64,000 nucleotides of DNA, taken from Deltaproteobacteria bacterium (GTDB lineage Bacteria; Desulfobacterota; Syntrophobacteria; Syntrophobacterales; Syntrophobacteraceae). Below, one piece after another: positions 1 through 7,730 of this stretch (position 1 is the first letter of the stretch; each line of letters begins with the position of its first letter). The stretch is taken from assembly GCA_021777755.1 (NCBI GenBank), contig JAJYDE010000005.1:1-64000 (forward strand). The letters run 5' to 3'. The notes below the pieces were generated by a model. That model saw nothing but the letters and a program-made list of their open reading frames with translations, had not been told where the DNA came from and searched no databases. The position numbers were made by a program, and so were the translations under genes.

Positions 1-1010
1 TTGAGCTTCTTTAAGACTCCGTAGAGTGTGGTGGTCTTGCCCGAGCCCGTGGGGCCGGTGACAAGCACCATTCCATAAGGGCGCTCGATCATGGACTCGA
101 TATAGTCCAGATGATTTTTGTCCATGCCAAGGTTTTCGAGGTCATATTCGACGCTTTCCTGGGCAAGCAGTCTGAGGACCACCGACTCTCCGTAAATCGT
201 TGGCACGGTGGAGACGCGAATGTCAACCTCCCGGTTGCCGAACCTGATTTTGATCTTGCCGTCCTGGGGGAGCCTGCGTTCGGCTATGTTGAGATTGGCC
301 ATGAGCTTCAGGCGGCTGATAATGGCCGATTGCATGGTTTTCTGCGGCTGGTCGAGATCGAAGAGCACGCCGTCTACCCGGCAGCGGACGTGGAAGGCCC
401 GCTCGAAGGGCTCGAAATGAATGTCTGAGGCTCGCATGTCAAGAGCGCGGGAAATCAGCACATTGACAAGGCGAACGATGGGCGCTTCCTGGGCCAGCCC
501 CCGCAGGTGCTCCAGATCGTCTTCGAAGCCGCCGGCATCGAGGGCCACAACGGACTGTTCCTCGGCTTCCCGCGCCGCGGTGCCGTAGAGCCGGTCGATG
601 GCTGTTCGGATCTCTTCGCGCTGCCCCAGCCACAGCCCCAGTTCCATGCCGCCGAAATAGTTCGAAACCGCGTTTAGAACCGGCAGGTTCATCGGATCGT
701 TTACCACGACGCGCACCTTGTCGCTTTCCACCTGGATGGGCAGGATGGCGTGTTTGCGTAAAAAAAACATGGAAACGCCTTCCAGAAGAACCGGCTTTTC
801 GGGATAGTCTTCGCGAAGGAGCACCGGGAGCCCCAGGTGAGCGGCCATGACTCTCAGGATGCGGCTTTCGTCGGTGATCGCGATCTCTTCGAAAGCAACG
901 GCCGGAGAAAGCCGTTCGGTGAAAAAAGAATATTGCAGGCGCCGCTTCTGCTCTTCGTCCAGATTGAATTCCTGTTGAAACGCGTCAAGCAGACAAAAGT
1001 GTTTTTCCAT
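1..1010 (-). CDS. gspE: Type II secretion / type IV pilus assembly ATPase, GspE/PilB family (partial)
   Basis: The gene reads from an ATG at 1010 leftwards and runs off the window, so only about the first 336 residues are present. It is a hexameric secretion motor ATPase that powers pseudopilus or pilus assembly at the cytoplasmic face of the inner membrane. An N-terminal GspE/MshEN-like domain (about residues 1-150) is followed by the start of the ATPase domain. The Walker A motif GPTGSGKT lies at residues 319-326, just before the edge. The HFE(P) and LRLL-type segments before it are typical of the family. GspE fits slightly better than PilB by the N-terminal domain, but the two are hard to separate on a fragment. 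No partner secretion genes are visible because they would lie to the left. Confidence 0.85.
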   Translation of the reverse strand, partial: MEKHFCLLDAFQQEFNLDEEQKRRLQYSFFTERLSPAVAFEEIAITDESRILRVMAAHLGLPVLLREDYPEKPVLLEGVSMFFLRKHAILPIQVESDKVRVVVNDPMNLPVLNAVSNYFGGMELGLWLGQREEIRTAIDRLYGTAAREAEEQSVVALDAGGFEDDLEHLRGLAQEAPIVRLVNVLISRALDMRASDIHFEPFERAFHVRCRVDGVLFDLDQPQKTMQSAIISRLKLMANLNIAERRLPQDGKIKIRFGNREVDIRVSTVPTIYGESVVLRLLAQESVEYDLENLGMDKNHLDYIESMIERPYGMVLVTGPTGSGKTTTLYGVLKKL

Positions 1011-1186
1011 GAGGCGCCCTTGCAAACGGTGGTGCGGAAAAGGTATTGGAAAATGGTTCACGGTCTGAGATTTTAGCCTATGTTACCAGCATCCTGAATA
1101 AAAGTAAACGCTACCGGTAAAAAGTGCGGTGTGTGCCGCACATGGTTAATAGTTCAAAATATTGTTCGCGGGGTTGGAACTGGCAG

Positions 1187-1215
1187 TTGACTTGGTTTAA
1201 GATAAATTCTAATTT
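1187..1215 (+). promoter_or_regulatory. Possible sigma70 promoter for the mrp-transketolase genes
   Basis: TTGACT at 1187-1192 is followed after 17 bases by TAATTT at 1210-1215. The -35 box is good and the -10 box is weak. It lies in the roughly 300-base spacer between the divergent gspE and mrp-like genes, about 95 bases before the latter. Nothing else was recognised in this spacer. Confidence 0.35.
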
Positions 1216-1309
1216 GCCGGCTTTTAACATTTAATTATTTATTCGGCGCCGGTTCGGGCCGGGGTCTACCGATTTTCAGGGCTCAAGGGCCGGGGGGGCG
1301 GAAACTATT

Positions 1310-2158
1310 ATGAAATGCGATCAGAAATCGTGCGCGTCCTGCAAGAGTTCAGGAGAAAAGAAGAGCAGGGAAGAACTCGTTGGCTGCAAGCTCTCGCGCA
1401 TCAAAAACAAGGTGTTGGTAATGAGCGGCAAGGGTGGGGTGGGCAAGAGCAGCGTTGCCAGTTACCTCGCGCTGGGTCTTGCCCGAAACGGCTCCCGGGT
1501 GGGGCTCCTCGATATCGACCTGCACGGGCCCTCGATTCCCAAGATGTTCGGGATTCGGGGAAAGCTCGACATCAGCGCCGAGCAGGAGATACTTCCCTAT
1601 CAATACAATGCGAACCTCAAAATTGTCTCCATCGGGTGCATGCTCGAGGATACCGATTCGGCGGTAATCTGGCGGGGCCCGGTAAAGCACGGTGTCATCC
1701 AGCAGTTTCTTGCCGACTGCGATTGGGGAGATCTGGACTTCCTGGTTATCGATTCGCCGCCCGGTACGGGAGATGAGGCGCTCAGCATCTCCAGGCTCAT
1801 CGCCGACGCCAAAGCGCTCATCGTGACCACGCCCCAGGAAGTGGCCCTGGCCGATGTCAGAAAATCCATAAATTTTTGCCGCAAGGTGGACATGCAGATC
1901 CTGGGGCTTGTGGAAAACATGTCGGGTCTTTTTTGCCCGCACTGCAACGAGTTTATTCCCATTTTCAAAACGGGCGGGGGGCTTAAGACCTCGGCCGCCA
2001 TGAATGTGCGCTTCCTTGGCGAGCTGCCCTTCGATCCGCGGGTGGTTGAGGGAGGGGACAGCGGAAACCCGGTGCTGAACAGCGAGGCTGACACTCCCTT
2101 TACCAAAGCCGTGGGCAATCTGGTGGATTCTGTCCTGGATCGGCTTAAAACGAACTGA
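1310..2158 (+). CDS. Mrp/NBP35-family P-loop ATPase, Fe-S cluster carrier
   Basis: This 282-residue cytosolic protein belongs to the Mrp/ApbC/NBP35 family, whose members bind a [4Fe-4S] cluster at a dimer interface and hand it to apo-proteins. The deviant Walker A motif GKGGVGKS is at residues 40-47. The Mrp signature DIDLHGPS lies near 68-75, and IDSPPGTGDE (about 147-156) is the switch II/Walker B region. The cluster-binding CPHC motif is at C209 and C212. An N-terminal cysteine cluster (C3, C8, C11, C26) resembles the extra ferredoxin-like cysteines of NBP35-type members. It is followed at 15 bases by transketolase, so the two are probably co-transcribed. The family is clear; its client proteins are unknown. 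Confidence 0.93.
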   Translation: MKCDQKSCASCKSSGEKKSREELVGCKLSRIKNKVLVMSGKGGVGKSSVASYLALGLARNGSRVGLLDIDLHGPSIPKMFGIRGKLDISAEQEILPYQYNANLKIVSIGCMLEDTDSAVIWRGPVKHGVIQQFLADCDWGDLDFLVIDSPPGTGDEALSISRLIADAKALIVTTPQEVALADVRKSINFCRKVDMQILGLVENMSGLFCPHCNEFIPIFKTGGGLKTSAAMNVRFLGELPFDPRVVEGGDSGNPVLNSEADTPFTKAVGNLVDSVLDRLKTN

Positions 2159-2173
2159 TTTTTGGAGAATTCA

Positions 2174-4123
2174 ATGTTTAGAATTTCATTCGATCAGGCC
2201 TCTTTGAGCGAGGAACAAAAAAAGAGACTCCAGGAGATGTGGCAACGCTGCATGCGGCGCATCATCGTGAGCACAACGCTTGCCGGTAGCGGTCATCCGG
2301 GCGGCTCGATGTCTTCGCTCCATCTTCTTCTCATGCTCTACAGCACCATAGCGCACAATGCCGACGATGCGTGCTGGGAGGGGCGCGACCGGCTGATTGT
2401 CAGCATGGGGCACGTCAGCCCCGGGGTCTACTCGGTGCTGAGCGAATTTGGCTACGTCGCAGAAGAAGATTTCCTGACGGGGTTTCGGCAGGGCGGCTCA
2501 GCCTTTGCCGGTCATGTCGAATCCTGCGTTCCCGGGGTCGAATGGAACACCGGGGTGCTCGGGCAGGGCCTTTCGGCAGGCACCGGCATGGCGCTCGCCC
2601 TCAAACTCCAGCAAAAAAACAACAGGGTCTTCGTCCTCATGGGCGACGGCGAACAGCAAAAAGGCCAGATCACCGAAGCTCGCCGGTTCGCGGTCAAATA
2701 TGGCCTTAACAACATGGCCTGCCTGATCGACCGCAACCATCTGCAGATCGGCGGAAGCACCAACGCGGTCATGCCCCAGGACATCAGGGCCGACTATGCC
2801 GCCGCCCACTGGAATGTGGTCTATATCGAAGACGGAAACGATTTCGAACAGGTTTTCCAGGCCATGCGGAAGGTTTATCTGGGGCAAGCGGGCGATCCGC
2901 GTTTTCCCTCGGCCATTATCGCCCGTACCGTAATGGGCAGGGGCGTCTCGTTTATGGAAAACAAGGCCAAATATCACGGTTCGGTGCTAAGCGAGGCGGA
3001 TGCGGCCAAGGCCCTGGATGAGCTTGGCCTGGACAACCCGATTGCCGGATTGAAGGAAAAAAGGACCGTAAGCCTCAAGACTCACAATGCTTTCTCCCGG
3101 CCCCCCGTTTATCCGGTTGTGGACCCCGGCCAACCCCGAACCTACGGCCCGCAGACCAAAACCGACAACAGGTCCGCCTACGGCGGGGCCTTGGAAGATC
3201 TGGCAAAGTGCAACAATTCCGGCAAAGTCCCCAAGATCGTCGGCTTTACCTGTGACCTCGAGGGCTCGGTGAAGATGGACGGCTTTCACAAGGTCTCCGA
3301 GAATGCATTTTTTGAGTGCGGGATCCAGGAACACCATACGGCGACTGCCTCTGGGGCCATGAGCCGGGAGGGTTTCGCGGTCTTTTTCAGCACCTTCGGA
3401 GTCTTCGGTGTTACGGAAGTGTTCAACCAGATCAGGCTTAACGACATCAACAACACCAACCTCAAACTGGTGTGCACCCACCTCGGACTCGATGTTGGCG
3501 AAGACGGGCCGACCCATCAGTGCATCGACTACATAGGGCTTCTTAGAAACCTGTTCGGCTTTTCCATACTCATGCCCGCCGATCCCAACCAGACCGACCG
3601 GGTCGTGAGGTACATCGCCCAACATCCGGGCAACTTCTTCGTGGGTATGGGCAGATCCAAACTGGCGCCGATCCTCGATGAAGCCGGCAACCCGGCATTC
3701 GGGGGCGACTACCGGTTTTGCCTCGGAAAGGCCGATCAACTCAGAAGCGGCACGGATGCGGCCATAATAGCCTGCGGCGCGCCTGTTGCCGAAGCGGTAA
3801 AAGCGGCCGATGAACTGGCCGGGACCCACGGGGTCAATGCTACTGTGCTCGGTTTCGCATCGGTTCGCCCTTTTGACGGCGAGGCGATCAAACAGGCCGC
3901 CGCTACGGGTCTTATCGTTACCGTCGAAGACCACCACGCGGGTACGGGCCTCGGGGCCATCGTGGCCGAAGCTATTGCCGAAAACGGCCTGCGGTGCAAG
4001 CTGATTCGACTGGGAGCCACAAAATACGGCTTTTCAGGAAAACCATCCGAGCTCTACAAGGCGGAAGGCATCGACCGGGATGGGATGGTGAGGACAATTT
4101 TGGAGGCGCGTCGCACGAGGTAG
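2174..4123 (+). CDS. tkt: Transketolase (single chain)
   Basis: This 649-residue thiamine-diphosphate enzyme moves two-carbon units between ketose and aldose phosphates in the non-oxidative pentose phosphate pathway. The N-terminal half carries GHPGGSMSS and the thiamine-diphosphate motif beginning GDGEQQKG. The C-terminal half carries the ECGIQEH catalytic glutamate/histidine segment and the C-terminal transketolase domain. Both halves are in one chain, whereas many anaerobes split the enzyme into two subunits. I chose ATG 2174 because GGAG sits six bases upstream. An in-frame TTG at 2162 lies before that ribosome site and is unlikely to be used. Assignment to transketolase rather than DXP synthase rests on overall layout. 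Confidence 0.93.
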   Translation: MFRISFDQASLSEEQKKRLQEMWQRCMRRIIVSTTLAGSGHPGGSMSSLHLLLMLYSTIAHNADDACWEGRDRLIVSMGHVSPGVYSVLSEFGYVAEEDFLTGFRQGGSAFAGHVESCVPGVEWNTGVLGQGLSAGTGMALALKLQQKNNRVFVLMGDGEQQKGQITEARRFAVKYGLNNMACLIDRNHLQIGGSTNAVMPQDIRADYAAAHWNVVYIEDGNDFEQVFQAMRKVYLGQAGDPRFPSAIIARTVMGRGVSFMENKAKYHGSVLSEADAAKALDELGLDNPIAGLKEKRTVSLKTHNAFSRPPVYPVVDPGQPRTYGPQTKTDNRSAYGGALEDLAKCNNSGKVPKIVGFTCDLEGSVKMDGFHKVSENAFFECGIQEHHTATASGAMSREGFAVFFSTFGVFGVTEVFNQIRLNDINNTNLKLVCTHLGLDVGEDGPTHQCIDYIGLLRNLFGFSILMPADPNQTDRVVRYIAQHPGNFFVGMGRSKLAPILDEAGNPAFGGDYRFCLGKADQLRSGTDAAIIACGAPVAEAVKAADELAGTHGVNATVLGFASVRPFDGEAIKQAAATGLIVTVEDHHAGTGLGAIVAEAIAENGLRCKLIRLGATKYGFSGKPSELYKAEGIDRDGMVRTILEARRTR

Positions 4124-4223
4124 GCTGCCAATAGGACCTTTTTTTTATCCCTGCCCGAGGGGCCGGGAGTGATTCGGAAATTATACTCCCGGTTTTTCGA
4201 TGGGCACGGCATGGAGGAAATTC

Positions 4224-4799
4224 ATGAAAGTCGTCTGTTTGCTTGGAAGTCCAAGGGCGAAGTCAAACAGCGCCGCAATCGCAAAACGGTTTACCGACAC
4301 CGCTGAAAAATTGGGCGCCGAAACGAAAACTTACCGCCTGAATCAGATGGCCTACAGGGGGTGTCAGGCTTGCATGGCCTGCAAGACAAAGCTTGAAAAA
4401 TGCGCTCTGAAAGACGATCTGGCCGAGGCCTTGGAAGCAGTGGCGCAAAGCGATGTCCTGGTTATGGCTTCTCCCGTTTATTTCGGTGAAATTTCGAGTC
4501 AAATGAAGGGGGCGATAGATCGCTTCTATTCTTTCCTGAAGCCCGATTACCTCACAAATCCACATCCCGTGCGCCTTGCGGCGGGAAAAAAGTTGGTGTT
4601 TGCCCTGACTCAAGGTAATCCCGACGAGGAGTTGTTCGGCGATATTTTCCCAAGATACGATTACTTTATGAAATGGTACGGATTTTCTGAAAGTCACCTT
4701 CTGCGTGCTTGCGGAGTGCGTGAACCGGGGGAAATCGAGACTTGCCCGGATGTTTTGCTAAAAGCCGAAGAGATCGCCCGTAAGGTTTGCTCAAGCTGA
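4224..4799 (+). CDS. NADPH-dependent FMN reductase / iron-sulfur flavoprotein-type flavodoxin
   Basis: This protein of about 191 residues has a flavodoxin-like fold. The N-terminal strand ends in GSPRAKSNSA, an FMN-phosphate loop typical of NADPH-dependent FMN reductases. A four-cysteine cluster, CQACMAC followed eight residues later by another C (about residues 44-58), is the layout seen in iron-sulfur flavoproteins and related multimeric flavodoxin WrbA-like proteins of anaerobes. It is therefore probably a redox flavoprotein; the physiological donor and acceptor cannot be read from the sequence. ATG 4224 is preferred over an upstream ATG at 4200 because GGAGGA lies just before it. A strong terminator hairpin follows the stop codon, so the gene ends its transcript. 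Confidence 0.82.
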   Translation: MKVVCLLGSPRAKSNSAAIAKRFTDTAEKLGAETKTYRLNQMAYRGCQACMACKTKLEKCALKDDLAEALEAVAQSDVLVMASPVYFGEISSQMKGAIDRFYSFLKPDYLTNPHPVRLAAGKKLVFALTQGNPDEELFGDIFPRYDYFMKWYGFSESHLLRACGVREPGEIETCPDVLLKAEEIARKVCSS

Positions 4800-4806
4800 G
4801 TAGGGG

Positions 4807-4841
4807 AGGGATCGCGGGCTGAAAGGCTTGCGATCCCTTTC
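4807..4841 (+). terminator. Intrinsic terminator after the flavoprotein gene
   Basis: AGGGATCGC (4807-4815) and GCGATCCCT (4830-4838) form a perfect nine-base-pair stem with a 14-base loop, followed by a short T run. It starts eight bases after the flavoprotein stop codon. Confidence 0.7.
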
Positions 4842-5493
4842 CCGCAGTGGTGCGGGGGCCCGGCACCGCGCTCATTTGCTCTTTTTTCTCCTACTCCTTT
4901 TCCACTTCTTTTCGCCTTCGGCTTCAGCCTTATATTTGCAAGGCGCGCCTCTCGATGCGCGTCATGGGCTGAATATTTCGTTTGCGTATGCTGAAATCAG
5001 CCGTATGCTCGATAGCTGAGCCAATGAAGAATGGGAGGAGCTTTGGATGGCTCTCCTTTGCGAATCGGAACCTCGGAACGGTGGAGTACAACCAAAAGCG
5101 TGCAGTCTTTCAACAGAGTTGTTTCGCCATTACGCGCAAGCTCGCCAACGACAACGCAGATTGGGCGCCAGAACGGATTGCCGTCCAATAGACCTGGATG
5201 GCAACGCGGGCTACCGCCATCTGGCGTATTCCGCAATTGAGCTGAGGCGTAACGCATGAGTCACTACAAATTCCTGCTATTGAAAAAGTAAGGAGACCGG
5301 TTCATATCGGCAAAAAGCTGGACTGCCGGACCCCCGAATTTTTAATCCTGAAAAATTCCTGTTAAATTCTGCGCAACGGCCCAAAATATTTTACCTAAGT
5401 CAAGGTCTTGCAAATCCAGGTGTCTTATGGGATTTTGACGAGATGGTGTTTGTTTTTCCGGGTTGTACAAAGACGGTGAACTGAGGTTTATCT
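4842..5493. other. Gene-free stretch before the nitrogen-respiration operon
   Basis: About 650 bases hold only short, low-quality open frames on both strands with no recognisable motifs or credible ribosome sites. No tRNA, FNR-type palindrome (TTGAT-N4-ATCAA), sigma54 box or inverted repeat of note was seen. The last 150 bases presumably hold the operon promoter, but I could not identify it. The middle part (about 5030-5260) is open in more than one frame and could be a decayed gene; I see no family resemblance. Confidence 0.5.
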
Positions 5494-6024
5494 ATGCCAA
5501 AGGCAATGTGGATGCGAGGGGCGGGTCTTCTGTTGTTTATCGGGGTGATCGTCGGTGTCGGATTGGCGTTCGCCACCTATGAGGTCTCGGAAAACACGGC
5601 CGGAGCGAGCTTTTGCGGGTCTTGCCACACGATGAAGCCTTTCGTATCGGCCTTCCGAATCCATGTCCACGGCGGAGACAACCGGTATGGGTTCCAAACC
5701 CGGTGCAATGACTGCCACCTTCCCCACGACGGGCTCATACATTATTTGTTCATTAAGGCCAAGGCGAGCACCAATGATATGTGGGTGGAGACCTTCGACA
5801 ATACGGCAAAGATCGATTGGCCCGAAAAGCTGAAAAGCGGGCGGCGTTTCGTCTACGACAGCGGATGTCTTGCCTGCCACACCAATTTGCAAACCAGGAC
5901 TTTATCCAATCCGCGCGCCTTCCTGCCTCACAGAATGTATTTTTCCGGGACGACCTCGAAAAGCTGCGCGGATTGCCACAGCGGTGTCGGTCACAAACAT
6001 TTGGCGGAATATATCAAAAAATAG
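5494..6024 (+). CDS. Tetraheme cytochrome c, NapC/NrfH family quinol dehydrogenase
   Basis: This 176-residue protein has one N-terminal membrane anchor (about residues 8-28) and four c-type heme motifs: CGSCH, CNDCH, CLACH and CADCH. The first is part of CGSCHTM, the CxxCHxM arrangement in which methionine ligates heme 1 of NrfH. Proteins of this family oxidise menaquinol and pass electrons to a periplasmic reductase. Its direct neighbour, 14 bases downstream, is an octaheme hydroxylamine-oxidoreductase-type cytochrome. That matches the NapC-type/Hao pairing described in Epsilonproteobacteria. It is short enough to be NrfH-like (four hemes, no extra domain). The family is firm; partnership with the octaheme protein is inferred from the operon. 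Confidence 0.93.
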   Translation: MPKAMWMRGAGLLLFIGVIVGVGLAFATYEVSENTAGASFCGSCHTMKPFVSAFRIHVHGGDNRYGFQTRCNDCHLPHDGLIHYLFIKAKASTNDMWVETFDNTAKIDWPEKLKSGRRFVYDSGCLACHTNLQTRTLSNPRAFLPHRMYFSGTTSKSCADCHSGVGHKHLAEYIKK

Positions 6025-6038
6025 CAATGGAGGTTGGC

Positions 6039-7526
6039 ATGCGAAAAGCGGCGGGGTGCGTATCGGTTTTCTTTCTGGTCCTACTGGGCGGCTATTTCGG
6101 GCACATGGCCATGGCCGCCGGAAACAATCAGGTTGCGCCCAGTAGTCCGGCAAGCGGCCCGACCGCCCGGCCGGCGGATAAGACTTCCTATCCGTGCTAT
6201 CCCAATATCGCCTACAAAGAGAAAATGACGGTCGCAAAAGGCACGGCCATGACCAAACAGGCCGCAGAGTGCATAGCCTGCCACACCGACAAGACGCCGG
6301 AGGTCGTCAAAGACTGGTCGAAAAGCGCCATGGCCCATGCCGGAGTGAGTTGTTTCGACTGCCACAGCGTCTCCAAAGACAGCCCCATGGCCAATCAGAA
6401 CTGCCCGGGCGTAAAAGGGACCGACATCTATGTAAGTTCGCTCGTCTCGCCCAAGACGTGCGAAAAATGCCATCCAAACGAGGTGAAGCAGTTCGAGCAA
6501 AGCGGCCACGCACGCGCGGCGATACAGGCGGTAAGCCAACCCGCCGACCTGGCGCTTGTGGCCCATGAGGACATGAATCTGCCCGAGTTTAAAGACGCGG
6601 TCTTTATGACCGGATGCGCCCAGTGCCACGGTTCGGCAATACAGATGGGGGCCGACCACATGCCGACGGCCGGTTCCTGGCCGATCCACGGGATTGGTAC
6701 AGTCTATCCCGACGGTGGGGTTGGAAACTGCACCGGGTGCCATCTAAATCACCAGTTCTCGATAGCCCAGGCAAGAAAACCCTCGTCGTGCGGGACCTGC
6801 CACCTTGGCCCGGACCATCCGGATATAGAGATCTACAAGCAATCGGTCCACGGTATGTTGTTTGAAGCCCGGGGGGCGAAATGGCATTGGAACAGCCCTC
6901 CCGGGGGCTGGCAGCCAACCGCGGACTATTCGGCTCCCACCTGCGCCACCTGCCACATGAGCGGCATAAACGGCTTGCAGCCCACGCACAACGTGGATCT
7001 GAGGCTCAAGTGGAACCTGTGGGCCCCTGTTTCAAAGGAAAGAACGGGCGGCTATGACACCGCAGCCGATACTTATATGAAAACCGGCAAATTCACGGAG
7101 GGAAATCCCCTGGCGGGAAATCCCAAGGGCCCGGAGGCCGCCAGAAAAGACATGTTGCAGGTTTGCGCGGCCTGCCATTCGGGCCAGTTTGCCAAAAACT
7201 ATCTCACTATGGCCGACAAGCAGGTGGAACTTTTCAACAAGTACTCTCACGCCGCTTCGGAGATGATCGAGACCCTGCAGAAGAAAAACCTTATGATGAA
7301 AGATCCGTGGGCCGACCCGGCTTTCAGGACCTATTATTACATGTGGCACCATGAGGGCCGAAGAATGCGGCAGGGCGCGGCCATGGAGGGCCCAGACTAT
7401 TCGCACTGGCACGGGGTGTTCCAGCTCCAGCAGAGTCTTAGAATCCTCCAGGCGATCTACAACCAGCGCATGAAGACCGGAAAGATCGACTATGAACAGG
7501 TCGGCGGCGTGGGTGTGGGCGAATAG
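6039..7526 (+). CDS. Octaheme cytochrome c of the hydroxylamine oxidoreductase (HAO) family
   Basis: This 495-residue periplasmic protein has a signal peptide (about residues 1-27) and eight CxxCH motifs starting at residues 78, 105, 141, 193, 231, 251, 302 and 376. The spacing and the C-terminal WHHEGRRMRQGAAMEGPDY region are typical of the HAO superfamily. In nitrifiers HAO oxidises hydroxylamine; homologues without the heme-crosslinking tyrosine work reductively on nitrite or hydroxylamine. A tyrosine is present in GPDYSHWHG (Y454), but whether it matches the crosslinking residue needs an alignment. ATG 6039 is chosen for its GGAGG site; the frame is open further upstream inside the previous gene. 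The neighbours (NapC type upstream, narGHJI downstream) favour a reductive role in nitrate respiration. Confidence 0.92.
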   Translation: MRKAAGCVSVFFLVLLGGYFGHMAMAAGNNQVAPSSPASGPTARPADKTSYPCYPNIAYKEKMTVAKGTAMTKQAAECIACHTDKTPEVVKDWSKSAMAHAGVSCFDCHSVSKDSPMANQNCPGVKGTDIYVSSLVSPKTCEKCHPNEVKQFEQSGHARAAIQAVSQPADLALVAHEDMNLPEFKDAVFMTGCAQCHGSAIQMGADHMPTAGSWPIHGIGTVYPDGGVGNCTGCHLNHQFSIAQARKPSSCGTCHLGPDHPDIEIYKQSVHGMLFEARGAKWHWNSPPGGWQPTADYSAPTCATCHMSGINGLQPTHNVDLRLKWNLWAPVSKERTGGYDTAADTYMKTGKFTEGNPLAGNPKGPEAARKDMLQVCAACHSGQFAKNYLTMADKQVELFNKYSHAASEMIETLQKKNLMMKDPWADPAFRTYYYMWHHEGRRMRQGAAMEGPDYSHWHGVFQLQQSLRILQAIYNQRMKTGKIDYEQVGGVGVGE

Positions 7527-7540
7527 GGCCGGCGTGCCGT

Positions 7541-7588
7541 GGGGCGTGCCGCCCCGGTCGGATTGCGCCGTTGCAGAATCGCCCGGCG
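7541..7588 (+). repeat. Double-hairpin repeat, copy 1
   Basis: This 48-base element has two hairpins: GGGGCG-TGC-CGCCCC (7541-7555), then GCGCCG (7565-7570) pairing with CGGCGT (7584-7589, one G-T wobble). It matches copy 2 at 44 of 48 positions. It lies between the HAO-type gene and narG. Confidence 0.8.
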
Positions 7589-7596
7589 TAGAGCGG

Positions 7597-7644
7597 GGGG
7601 CGTGCCGCCCCGGTCAAGTTGCGCCGTTGCGGAATCGCCCGGCG
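7597..7644 (+). repeat. Double-hairpin repeat, copy 2
   Basis: This is a direct repeat of copy 1, offset by 56 bases. Hairpin 1 is GGGGCG (7597-7602) with CGCCCC (7606-7611). Hairpin 2 is GCGCCG (7621-7626) with CGGCGC (7640-7645). Together the two copies resemble a REP/BIME-type extragenic palindromic cluster. They could slow transcription, stabilise or cut the message, or tune expression between the cytochrome and narG genes. Confidence 0.8.
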
Positions 7645-7730
7645 CGGGGACTAAAAGCAGCAGGTTCTAGTAGGCCTCCTTTTGCTTCCCGACGGGGGCA
7701 AGGTGTAGAGAAAAGTCTGGAGAACAGCGA

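Noticed and set aside
2987..3937. Long minus-strand open frame inside transketolase (and similar ones opposite aspS, prfC and the synthase-Cache gene)
   Set aside because: These are antisense shadows of GC-rich coding sequence without ribosome sites or conserved domains.
6039..7526. Octaheme protein as NrfA nitrite reductase or octaheme tetrathionate reductase
   Set aside because: NrfA has five hemes and a CxxCK site, which is absent. The C-terminal WHHEGRR...GPDY block is HAO-type.
7541..7644. Direct repeats as a short CRISPR array
   Set aside because: Only two copies with an eight-base gap, variants inside genes, and internal hairpins; no spacers or cas genes.
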